Assembly: GCA_012798155.1 (NCBI GenBank)
Contig: JAAZNR010000673.1
Span: 1-7,347 of the forward strand
From: Thermogutta sp.
Lineage (GTDB): Bacteria > Planctomycetota > Planctomycetia > Pirellulales > Thermoguttaceae
Direction: 5' to 3'
Length of the DNA: 7,347 nt
In this document: positions 1-5,869 of the stretch, piece by piece
Position numbering within the stretch: position 1 is the first letter of the stretch
Layout: every line of letters starts with the position of its first letter
The notes under the pieces: generated by a model
Seen by the model: the letters and a program-made list of their open reading frames with translations, nothing else
The model's database searches: none
Told to the model about the DNA's origin: nothing
Program-made: the position numbers and the translations under genes

Positions 1-187
1 GGTCAAAGCGCCGCTTCGCCTTCATCTGCATTATAATCGGCCCCGTCCGGGGGACAAGCGCGGCATTTTTCCAAGGCGCGGACAGTCCCGCCCCCACAAC
101 CACGACGCATATCAATCCCTGCGGCAAGACCGGCGTTATCCCAAAGCCGGGGAGGCGTGCCGTTCGGCGAAGGCGGGCCTTCCAAAG
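1..187. other. Non-coding stretch downstream of ilvE
   Basis: Together with the mobile element at 194-359 this makes a gene-free stretch of about 360 bases. No reading frame in it resembles a protein; the long minus-strand frame that crosses it runs antisense-like over ilvE and is a shadow. Two small hairpins can be seen: arms 130-134 and 146-150 (CCGGC/GCCGG), and arms 169-173 and 178-182 (GAAGG/CCTTC) with a 4-base loop. Neither has a T-run, so neither is a convincing intrinsic terminator. The second would have stood about 10 bases after the ilvE stop before the element at 194-359 inserted, so it might be the original 3' hairpin of ilvE. An ATG at 25-23 on the minus strand opens a frame that runs off the left edge, but only eight codons are visible. 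Confidence 0.6.
30..57 (-). promoter_or_regulatory. Possible leftward promoter with a perfect -10 box
   Basis: On the minus strand a -10 box TATAAT (30-35, six of six to consensus) lies 16 bases downstream of TTGTCC (52-57, four of six to TTGACA). In DNA this GC-rich a perfect -10 is uncommon. Transcription would start near 23 and leave the window on the left, which fits a further minus-strand gene beyond the edge. An ATG at 25-23 is too close to be a normal leadered start. The same AT patch also reads TATAAT on the plus strand (32-37), but no -35 match lies upstream of that one. This is pattern matching to the general sigma-70 consensus; promoters in this group of organisms may differ. Confidence 0.33.
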
Positions 188-193
188 TTCTAA

Positions 194-359
194 CTGGACT
201 TTTGCAAATTGTCGTGACAAGTTCTCGTCCGCCTCGGAAGAGGGTTATAGTGAGGGCAATTAGCCACGAAAACGGCTTGCCGTGATTGCCCAACTTCACC
301 CAGCCCTCACCTACTGCCCCTCTCCCAGAGGGAGAGGGGAGCGGTTTGCAAAAGTCCAG
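194..359 (+). mobile_element. MITE-like element, copy A (166 bp)
   Basis: A 166-bp non-coding element bounded by perfect 15-bp terminal inverted repeats, CTGGACTTTTGCAAA at 194-208 and its reverse complement at 345-359. It is flanked by an exact 6-bp direct repeat, TTCTAA, at 188-193 and 360-365, the expected footprint of transposition. A second copy of the same length lies inverted at 5870-6035; hand alignment gives 15 mismatches and no gaps, about 91% identity. Inside are a 10-bp perfect hairpin (317-339) and shorter inverted repeats (GTGAGGGC near 250-257 with GCCCTCAC near 303-310; GGGCAAT with ATTGCCC). No transposase or other frame is encoded, so it must be mobilised in trans by an unseen enzyme. 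The right-hand target duplication contains the ilvE stop codon. Orientation is arbitrary and defined by this copy. The family name is unknown to me. Confidence 0.85.
317..339. repeat. Perfect 10-bp hairpin inside element copy A
   Basis: CCCCTCTCCC (317-326), a 3-base loop AGA, then GGGAGAGGGG (330-339). The stem is perfect and identical in copy B. It lies about 22 bases beyond the ilvE stop codon in the transcript, so it could slow 3' decay or pause polymerase, but no T-run follows, so a classical terminator is not supported. The motif with the adjoining CCCTCACC resembles a short repeat that recurs in intergenic regions of many unrelated bacteria; that comparison is from memory. Confidence 0.7.
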
Positions 360-361
360 TT

Positions 362-1228
362 CTAAGCGCGGTGATTGCGAGCCAATCGGTGGAACTTCGC
401 CATCAGGTCGCGGGTGATCGGGCCGGGCGTGCCGTCGCCGATGGGGCGGCTGTCCACCTTCACCACGGGGACGACTTCCGCCGCCGTTCCCGTGAGGAAG
501 CACTCGTCCGCGATGTACACGTCGTGCTTGGTCAAGGGGATCTCCCGGACCGAGATCCCCGACTCGCAAGCCAATTCGATGACGGCGTCGCGGGTAATGC
601 CTTCCAGTATCCCGGCCTCCTTGGGCGGCGTCAGCAATTCTCCCTTGCGGACCAAAAAGATGTTATCGCCGGTGCACTCGGTCACCTCGCCCTGCTGGTT
701 CAGCATCAAGGCCTCGCTGCAGCCCGCCTGAAAACCCTCGATTTTCGCCAGGATATTGTTGAGGTAATTCAGCGATTTGATCCGCGGGCTGAGCGCCGCC
801 GGGTGATTGCGAATCGTGCTTACCGTGATCAGCTCCAGCCCTTGATCGTACAGCTCCTTGGGATACAGCGAGATGTGGTCGGTAATGATGATCACCCGCG
901 GATCGCTGCAATGGTTGGGGTCCAGCCCCAAGGTCCCGGCCCCTCGGGTGACGACCACGCGGATGTAGCCGTCTTCGATCCCGTTGACTCGCAAGGTCTC
1001 TTCGATGGCGGCGGCCATCTCGTCCTTGCTCATCGGGATCGTGAGCCGGATGGCCTTGGCGGAGTCCCAAAGCCGATCCATGTGCTGCTGCATGCGAAAG
1101 ACCTTGCCCGCGTAACTGCGGATGCCCTCGAACACCCCGTCTCCGTAGAGCAGGCCGTGGTCGAAGACGCTGATCTTGGCGTCGTCCTTGTCGTAGAACT
1201 TTCCGCTGATGAAGACCTTGAGAGCCAT
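362..1228 (-). CDS. ilvE: Branched-chain amino-acid aminotransferase
   Basis: A PLP-dependent fold-type IV aminotransferase that moves the amino group between glutamate and the 2-oxo acids of leucine, isoleucine and valine in the cytoplasm. From the chosen ATG (1228) it has 288 residues, normal for the short bacterial and archaeal type. Visible family marks: YGDGVFEGIRSY at about residues 28-39, the PLP-binding lysine within RIKSLNYLNN (Lys 151), ECTGDNIFLV at 184-193, GILEGITRD at 206-214 and the phosphate-binding LTGTAAEV at 245-252. An ATG nine codons upstream (1255) is also in frame; I prefer 1228 because homologues start a few residues before the first strand (VFISGKF). Neither start has a strong Shine-Dalgarno; a weak GAGAGA precedes 1228. 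It follows lolD by 138 bp and may be transcribed with it. The stop codon TAG (362-364) lies inside the target duplication of element copy A. A D-amino-acid or aminodeoxychorismate role is less likely given the FEGIR motif. Confidence 0.92.
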   Translation of the reverse strand: MALKVFISGKFYDKDDAKISVFDHGLLYGDGVFEGIRSYAGKVFRMQQHMDRLWDSAKAIRLTIPMSKDEMAAAIEETLRVNGIEDGYIRVVVTRGAGTLGLDPNHCSDPRVIIITDHISLYPKELYDQGLELITVSTIRNHPAALSPRIKSLNYLNNILAKIEGFQAGCSEALMLNQQGEVTECTGDNIFLVRKGELLTPPKEAGILEGITRDAVIELACESGISVREIPLTKHDVYIADECFLTGTAAEVVPVVKVDSRPIGDGTPGPITRDLMAKFHRLARNHRA

Positions 1229-1366
1229 TTCGCGCGTTCCATCTCTCTGAAGCATGTGTTCTTGATCGGGCCGGACGAAGCTTCTCCCGGCCGGCGCCGA
1301 AGCTCTCCGCCGAAACGAGAGGCGGCCGCACCTTCGGGACGACTTGTCGTTCGATCCGGTGCGGAA
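1229..1366 (-). other. lolD-ilvE intergenic leader
   Basis: A 138-bp gap between the lolD stop and the ilvE start. It has a 12-bp palindrome at 1339-1350 (ACGAC-TT-GTCGT) just after lolD, and a GC-rich stretch near 1279-1304 where AGCTTC and GAAGCT could pair around a CCGGCCGG core. No T-run follows either one and I find no good -35/-10 pair, so neither a terminator nor a separate ilvE promoter is supported. Read-through from lolD is the simplest reading. Confidence 0.4.
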
Positions 1367-2383
1367 TCAGGCCGGTACGACCCGGCCTTCGCGGAGACGC
1401 ACGATGCGGTCCGCCTGTGCCGCGATGGTGGGATCGTGCGTAACCATGACTATAGTGAGGTTTTCGGTACAGTTCAAGGTTCGCAACGTCTTCAAGATTT
1501 CTCGCCCCGTCGCCTGGTCGAGATTTCCCGTCGGCTCGTCGGCCAGGAGGATTTGCGGGCGATTCATCAGCGCCCGCGCGATGGCGGCCCGCTGCATCTC
1601 ACCGCCGGAGAGTTCTCGCGGGCGGTGCCGCAAGCGGTGGGACAGGCCCATCAACTCCAGAAGCTCGGTCGCCCGGCGGCGCAAGCGAGGGCGCTGTCGC
1701 AATCCCGTCAAGGGGCCGGTCGCGATCAGGCCCGGCACCATCACGTTCTCCAGGGCCGTCAGTTCCGGCAAGAGGTGATAGAACTGGAACACCATCCCGA
1801 AGCACTGGTTGCGGAGGCGATCACGTTTCGCCGGCGGCAAATCGTCGATCCGCGAACCGCCCAGCCGAATGCTTCCATCGTCGGGGCGGTCCAGCAACCC
1901 CAAAAGATGCAGCAGCGTGCTCTTGCCCGATCCGCTCTGGCCCACGATCGCCAAAAACTCGCCCTGATGGACCTCGAGGTCCACGCCGCGTAAAACGGGG
2001 ATTTCCACCGCGGCCTTGCGGTACGCCTTGGTCAAGCCGGTCGTGCGGAGTTGCGGCTCCACGCCGGGCAAGGCGCCTTCCCGTTGGTCGCGGGTTGCGG
2101 CGGCGACGAATTCGTCATGGGTTGCGGCGGCAGCGAATTCGTCATGGGTTGCGGCGGCGACGAACTCCCTTCCGGTCCGGCACAGGTGCGGCGGGGAGGG
2201 CATCGAGCGAGGGCCGTCCGCGGGCGACGTCTCGCCCGATGTCCCGCCGTCCAAGCCCGTATTCGTCTCCGAGGCGGGCGAGCCGCCGGCCCGTAACAAG
2301 CCTTCGGGCGAGCCGTCGGCTTGGCGTAGTCTCGGGGGCGATCCCGAATCGGAATCGCGTCGCGCGGCGAGCGTTTCATTCAT
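1367..2383 (-). CDS. lolD: LolD-type ABC transporter ATPase with N-terminal extension
   Basis: The cytoplasmic ATPase of a Lol/MacB-type exporter, which powers release of lipoproteins or related cargo from the inner membrane through its partner permease. Of 338 residues, about 112-338 form the ABC domain: Walker A GQSGSGKST (148-156), Q-loop Gln200 in VFQFYHLLPEL, signature LSGGEMQR (258-265), Walker B ILLADEP (278-284) with Glu283, D-loop after it, and switch His316. Family members are usually about 225-235 residues, so the first ~110 residues are extra. They are low complexity with two in-frame repeat blocks (residues 11-40 and 73-99). The ATG overlaps the lolC stop (ATGAATGA) and has GGAGG 9 bases upstream (2393-2397), which supports this start and translational coupling. 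However, that GGAGG also encodes the conserved VEA of the lolC C-terminus. A GTG at 2062 would give a normal 231-residue LolD preceded by GGGAAGG, 13 bases away. The ATPase assignment is firm; the start is not. Confidence 0.88.
   Translation of the reverse strand: MNETLAARRDSDSGSPPRLRQADGSPEGLLRAGGSPASETNTGLDGGTSGETSPADGPRSMPSPPHLCRTGREFVAAATHDEFAAAATHDEFVAAATRDQREGALPGVEPQLRTTGLTKAYRKAAVEIPVLRGVDLEVHQGEFLAIVGQSGSGKSTLLHLLGLLDRPDDGSIRLGGSRIDDLPPAKRDRLRNQCFGMVFQFYHLLPELTALENVMVPGLIATGPLTGLRQRPRLRRRATELLELMGLSHRLRHRPRELSGGEMQRAAIARALMNRPQILLADEPTGNLDQATGREILKTLRTLNCTENLTIVMVTHDPTIAAQADRIVRLREGRVVPA
2092..2172. repeat. 27-bp tandem repeat, three copies
   Basis: Units begin at 2092, 2119 and 2146, each opening with GGGTTGCGGCGGC on the plus strand; the first two are nearly identical and the third diverges over its last bases. 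In the lolD frame this gives three 9-residue units, EFVAAATHD, EFAAAATHD and EFVAAATRD (residues 73-99). The period is a multiple of three, so copy-number change would not break the frame. It lies in the part of lolD upstream of the ABC domain and may be non-coding if the GTG at 2062 is the real start. Confidence 0.85.
2264..2353. repeat. Degenerate 30-bp repeat near the lolD start
   Basis: GGGCGAGCCG(C/T)CGGC occurs at 2276-2290 and 2306-2320, and a partial match (GGGCGATCCCG) starts at 2336, a steady 30-bp spacing. In the lolD frame it gives three loose 10-residue units, each with a GSP tripeptide (SDSGSPPRLR, QADGSPEGLL, RAGGSPASET; residues 11-40). It is more diverged than the 27-bp array next to it. 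It could equally be an intergenic repeat that happens to be open in this frame. Confidence 0.55.
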
Positions 2384-4118
2384 ATCGCAGTGCCTCCACC
2401 GGGTGCAAGCGCGCGGCGCGCAAGGCGGGAAGGATGCCCGCCAGCACCGCGATCGCCAAGGCTCCGCCCACGATCCACGCCACCGTGAAGGGGTCGATGA
2501 TGGCCGGGATCTTGTAGAAGTAGTAGATGTCGGGATCGAACACGGGCCGGCCCGTCAGCCGCCCCAAAAGGTCCGCGATTTCGTTGATGTAATGGACGAA
2601 GAGCAGCCCCATGACCAGCCCCACGCCGGAGCCGACCAATCCCAAAAGCAGCCCGTAGCCCAGAAAAATGCCCATCACGCCGCTCGAGGACGCCCCCAGC
2701 GACTTGAGGATGCCGATATCGCGGGTCTTTTCGACCACGATCATGAAGAAGATGGCCAGGATGCCGAATCCCGCCACGCAGATGATCAAAAACAGGAGGA
2801 CGTTGAGGATCGCGGTCTCCATGTGCACGGCCGCCAGCAGCGCGCCCTGATTGTCGCGCCAGGTGTCGATGGAGTAGTACTGCGGGGCGAAGGCCGCGCG
2901 GAGCCGGTCGCGGACGGCGTTCATGTCGCGGCCCGGCTTGAGCTTGATGCTGATGGCGTTGACGTAGCTCCGCCCCGTGGAAGGGTCGATCATGCCGCGG
3001 AGCCGCTGGAGCGTTTCGATGGGCACGAAGGCGAAGTTCGAGTCGTACTCGCTCATCTTGCTCTCGTAGAAGTCCACGATCGTGAAGAAGTCGCGATGGA
3101 TGCGGGGAGGCGATCCCGCGGTGGGGAAGGTGACCGTGACGTCGTCGCCCGGCAGCACCAGAAAGCGATCGCGCCCGTCTTTGCGATAGGTCGCCAGACC
3201 GATCCCCAAGACGATCCCCGTGTACTGCGATTGGGCCGGATCGAAGGCCGGCACGTACTCCTCCTCGCGCGGACCGAATCGCGAAAAGGGGTTGGCGGGG
3301 ACGGCGTCGGCCGGCCTATCGGTCGTCGCGGCGCCGCCGGTCGCCTGGGCTGGGGCGGTGCCGGTCGGCACGGCGGGAGCGGTCGCCGGGGCAGGAGCGG
3401 TCGGCACGGCAAAAGCGGTCGGCAGAGTGGGGCCATTCTCCGGAGCAAGAGCGGTCGGCACGGCGGGGGCGGTCGGCAGAGTGGGGGCGATTTCGGCCGC
3501 CGCGGCAGGACCCGCCGTGGTGCCTCTGCCCGGGGCTTGGCCCTCCACCGACGACGATTCGATGTCCCGCATGATCTTGCGAAGCTGGGCCATCCGGCGT
3601 CGGTATTTCCATCCGGCGTCGGCCATCTCGGGTCGGGGCGGATCGTCCGGTCCGCCCTGGTGGTCGCGGACGTCATAACCGCCGTCACGGAGCTGGAAGC
3701 TCAGTTGCCGCCGGTTTTCCGGGTGCTGAAGGTATTGCCCGAAATCGCTCACCCGGCCTTGGGTCGCCGCGTCGATCCCGATCAGTTGCACGGGCCGCGT
3801 GACCCACTGCTCGCCGACCTGAAGGTTGACCATGGCCGGCACGACGACCGTGGGGGTCATGGCCTCGATGTCGTCTCCCGCCACGCGGCGAATCTGGTCC
3901 ATGTGCCAATCGGCGTCGGGAAAGCCCTCCAAACTCCGCGACTGGAAGATGATATCCGAGAGGATGCCGTGCAGGCGGTTCTCCATCTCGTGGGTGAAGC
4001 CCAGCATCACGCTGTTCACCACGATCATGGTGGCCACGCCGAGCATCACGCTGATGATGGACGCCAAGGCGATATACCGCGTCCGTAGATACCGCCAGCA
4101 GAGCATCAAGACGTACAT
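2376..4118 (-). CDS. lolC: LolC/LolE-type FtsX-family permease with long periplasmic insert
   Basis: The membrane subunit of the Lol-type ABC exporter that pairs with the LolD ATPase made from the next gene. The 580 residues show a first membrane helix at about 15-40, a large periplasmic domain at about 41-433, and three further helices at about 434-461, 480-508 and 545-567. The family mark EKTRDIGILKSLGAS (463-477) follows the second helix, and the C-terminus ends in AARLHPVEALRYE, typical of FtsX permeases that contact the ATPase. The periplasmic domain is much larger than in E. coli LolC or LolE because of an Ala/Pro/Thr-rich insert at about 191-280 that includes a hexapeptide array (211-258). 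The start has GGAGG at 4130-4134, 11 bases upstream. Only one permease gene is present, so the complex may use a homodimer or a partner elsewhere. It lies 57 bp after lysS and overlaps lolD by 8 bp. The cargo is inferred from family only; a MacB-like role is possible. Confidence 0.88.
   Translation of the reverse strand: MYVLMLCWRYLRTRYIALASIISVMLGVATMIVVNSVMLGFTHEMENRLHGILSDIIFQSRSLEGFPDADWHMDQIRRVAGDDIEAMTPTVVVPAMVNLQVGEQWVTRPVQLIGIDAATQGRVSDFGQYLQHPENRRQLSFQLRDGGYDVRDHQGGPDDPPRPEMADAGWKYRRRMAQLRKIMRDIESSSVEGQAPGRGTTAGPAAAAEIAPTLPTAPAVPTALAPENGPTLPTAFAVPTAPAPATAPAVPTGTAPAQATGGAATTDRPADAVPANPFSRFGPREEEYVPAFDPAQSQYTGIVLGIGLATYRKDGRDRFLVLPGDDVTVTFPTAGSPPRIHRDFFTIVDFYESKMSEYDSNFAFVPIETLQRLRGMIDPSTGRSYVNAISIKLKPGRDMNAVRDRLRAAFAPQYYSIDTWRDNQGALLAAVHMETAILNVLLFLIICVAGFGILAIFFMIVVEKTRDIGILKSLGASSSGVMGIFLGYGLLLGLVGSGVGLVMGLLFVHYINEIADLLGRLTGRPVFDPDIYYFYKIPAIIDPFTVAWIVGGALAIAVLAGILPALRAARLHPVEALRYE
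3345..3488. repeat. 18-bp repeat array encoding Pro/Ala hexapeptides in lolC
   Basis: An 18-bp period runs through the lolC periplasmic insert. GGTCGGCACGGC recurs at 3363, 3399 and 3453, and GGTCGGCAGAGTGGGG at 3417 and 3471; the 54-bp spacing of the last two pairs points to duplication of a three-unit block. In protein this is eight six-residue units, such as APTLPT, APAVPT, GPTLPT and AFAVPT (residues 211-258). It stays in frame. Such Pro/Ala stretches usually form extended flexible linkers. Confidence 0.85.
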
Positions 4119-4175
4119 CGCGGAACGGTCCTCCGTGACCTCTTACGTTCCCGGCAAAGGGCCTCTCTTCCGCGG

Positions 4176-5702
4176 CTACGCCTCGGGGCGGTAGAGCGGA
4201 AACAAAATGACCTCCCGAATGCTCTGACAGTTTGTAAGAAGCATCACCAAACGGTCAATACCAATTCCCAGACCCCCCGCCGGAGGCATACCGTAGCGCA
4301 ACGCCCGAAGGAAGTCCCGATCCATCCGCGCCATGGACTCCTCTTCCGGCAAACCTTCCAATTGCAGGCCGAAAAGCCGCTCTTGCAGATCCGGGTCATT
4401 CAGCTCGGTGTAGGCGTTCGCCAACTCCATGCCCTGTACGAAAAGCTCGAACCGCTCGGCGATCTCCGGCGAACCCGGCTTCCGCTTGGTCAAGGGGCAG
4501 ATCGAGGCCGGGTAGTCCATGACGAAGATCGGGCCGACCAGCCTGGGCTGGACGAATTCCTCGAACAGCTCGTTCTTCAGCACGTCGGGGTGCTTGATGC
4601 CCGTCTCCAGGCCGCGCGCGGCCGCGGCCTCCTTCAACCCCGCCGGATCGCCGGGATCGACTCCCATGTGCTCCCGGAGCAGATCGTCGTATCGTCGCCG
4701 GGCGAAGGGGGGCGTGAAGTCGATCACGGCCTCCCCCCAAGGCAATTGCAGGGGCCGGCCGGCGGCCTGGATCGCGCGGACGATCAGCCGCTCCGTCAGG
4801 TCCATCATGGTCTGGTAGTCGCCGTAGGCCTGATAGGCTTCCAGCATGGTGAATTCAGGGTTGTGCCGGGGGCTGATCCCCTCGTTGCGATAGACGCGGC
4901 CCAGCTCATAGACCTTCTCCATCCCGCCCACCAAGAGCCGCTTCAGGTGCAGTTCCAGGGCGATGCGGAGAAACAGGTCCATGTCGAGGGCGTTGTGGTG
5001 CGTGACGAAGGGGCGCGCCGCGGCCCCGCCCGCCACCGTATGCAGCGTCGGTCCTTCCACCTCCACGAAGCCCTCTTCGCCCAAGGTTTGACGGATGGAC
5101 TGCACGATCTTGGTCCGCTGCAAGAACCGCTGCATGACCCCGTCCGTGTACGCCAGGTCCAGGTAGCGCATGCGGTTACGGAGTTCCGGATCGGTCAAGC
5201 CGTGCCATTTTTCGGGCGGCGTCTCGAGGGACTTCGTGAGGACGGTCAGGTGCTGGGCGAAGATCGTCAGCTCGCCGGTCTTGGTGCGTTTGAGTTCGCC
5301 GTCCACGCCCAGCAGGTCGCCCAAATCGAGACACTGGGCCACTTGCCAGCCGGTCTCGCCCACCTGGGCCTTGCCGATTAGGATCTGGATTTTCCCGGAC
5401 CAGTCCCGCAGGTCCAAAAACATGATCTTGCCGGCGCGGCGGAGGAGCATGATTCGTCCCGCGGCGCGGACTCGGGGACCGCGAAGCTCCGGCGGCTGCC
5501 CCACGGCGCAGTCGCCTGCCGGGATCGTCTCGATCTCTCCCTCTCGGTCGCGAATGGCCGCGATCCCCTGGTGCCCGTCGAAACGTTGTCCCCACGGGTC
5601 GATTCCCAATTCTTCCAGACGACGCAGTTTTTCACGTCTGGCGGCCTCCAACGGGGTGAGTTCGTTCTCGCTCTTCCCGGAAGCTTGGCCGGAAACGCTC
5701 AA
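4176..5702 (-). CDS. lysS: Lysyl-tRNA synthetase, class II
   Basis: Charges tRNA-Lys with lysine in the cytoplasm, using ATP. From the chosen start it has 508 residues, the usual bacterial length. In order: an N-terminal helix (ENELTPLEAARREKLRRLEEL, about 12-32), an anticodon-binding OB-fold at about 76-156 (RVRAAGRIMLLRRAGKIMFL and following), class II motif 1 FVEVEGPTL (212-220), motif 2 YELGRVYRNEG (265-275) followed by HNPEFT (280-285), the active-site stretch ELANAYTELNDP (426-437) and motif 3 GLGIGIDRLVML (477-488). I chose the TTG at 5702-5700 because a perfect AAGGAG (5710-5715) sits 7 bases upstream, and because the 17 residues added by the in-frame ATG at 5753 resemble nothing in the family and that ATG has no Shine-Dalgarno. 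It heads the lysS-lolC-lolD group, with a promoter candidate at 5808-5835. No truncation or missing motif is seen. Confidence 0.95.
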   Translation of the reverse strand: MSVSGQASGKSENELTPLEAARREKLRRLEELGIDPWGQRFDGHQGIAAIRDREGEIETIPAGDCAVGQPPELRGPRVRAAGRIMLLRRAGKIMFLDLRDWSGKIQILIGKAQVGETGWQVAQCLDLGDLLGVDGELKRTKTGELTIFAQHLTVLTKSLETPPEKWHGLTDPELRNRMRYLDLAYTDGVMQRFLQRTKIVQSIRQTLGEEGFVEVEGPTLHTVAGGAAARPFVTHHNALDMDLFLRIALELHLKRLLVGGMEKVYELGRVYRNEGISPRHNPEFTMLEAYQAYGDYQTMMDLTERLIVRAIQAAGRPLQLPWGEAVIDFTPPFARRRYDDLLREHMGVDPGDPAGLKEAAAARGLETGIKHPDVLKNELFEEFVQPRLVGPIFVMDYPASICPLTKRKPGSPEIAERFELFVQGMELANAYTELNDPDLQERLFGLQLEGLPEEESMARMDRDFLRALRYGMPPAGGLGIGIDRLVMLLTNCQSIREVILFPLYRPEA

Positions 5703-5709
5703 GGCAAGA

Positions 5710-5715
5710 CTCCTT
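5710..5715 (-). promoter_or_regulatory. Shine-Dalgarno that fixes the lysS TTG start
   Basis: AAGGAG on the minus strand, followed by a 7-base spacer and TTG (5702-5700). This is the best ribosome binding site in the window, and it argues against the ATG at 5753, which lies upstream of it. A TTG start lowers initiation relative to ATG, which the strong site may offset. Confidence 0.75.
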
Positions 5716-5807
5716 GTCGAAATAAGCAGTGTCGCTTTCGCCGAGTGGACCATGGCGCCAACGGTGCGACAACCGGCTCAGCTTTGCCGAATCGTCCCAA
5801 AAGATCA

Positions 5808-5835
5808 AAAATACCGCAAATGCAGTCTGCGGCAA
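5808..5835 (-). promoter_or_regulatory. Candidate lysS promoter
   Basis: TTGCCG (5830-5835, four of six to the -35 consensus), a 16-base spacer, then TATTTT (5808-5813, four of six to -10). The transcript would start near 5801 and leave a leader of about 100 bases before the TTG start. The -35 overlaps one arm of a small inverted repeat (CCGCA-N9-TGCGG), a possible operator or chance. Element copy B begins only 35 bases upstream of the -35. The match is modest and comes from consensus alone. Confidence 0.3.
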
Positions 5836-5869
5836 AGGTGAACGGGGAGGAAAGCCGCCGACATAAGAT

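Noticed and set aside
1..25. Minus-strand ATG at 25-23 opening a frame to the left edge (MKAKRRFD)
   Set aside because: Only eight codons are visible, there is no Shine-Dalgarno, and it lies too close to the candidate -10 box. It cannot be supported from this window.
317..339. Intrinsic terminator of ilvE
   Set aside because: The hairpin is strong but no T-run follows on either strand, and the same hairpin is a fixed part of the mobile element.
371..1993. 540-residue plus-strand open frame antisense to ilvE and lolD
   Set aside because: It runs opposite to two genes with complete family motifs. Long antisense frames are expected in GC-rich DNA, and its protein shows no recognisable domain.
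2092..2172. CRISPR array
   Set aside because: The units are 27 bp and directly adjacent with no spacers, and no cas genes are present.
2016..4088. 690-residue plus-strand open frame opposite lolC and lolD
   Set aside because: Rich in Arg, His, Asp and Gly with low-complexity runs, typical of the reverse of a GC-rich gene; lolC and lolD fully explain the region.
4362..5381. 339-residue plus-strand open frame opposite lysS
   Set aside because: It lies entirely over lysS, which has all class II synthetase motifs. No domain is seen in it.
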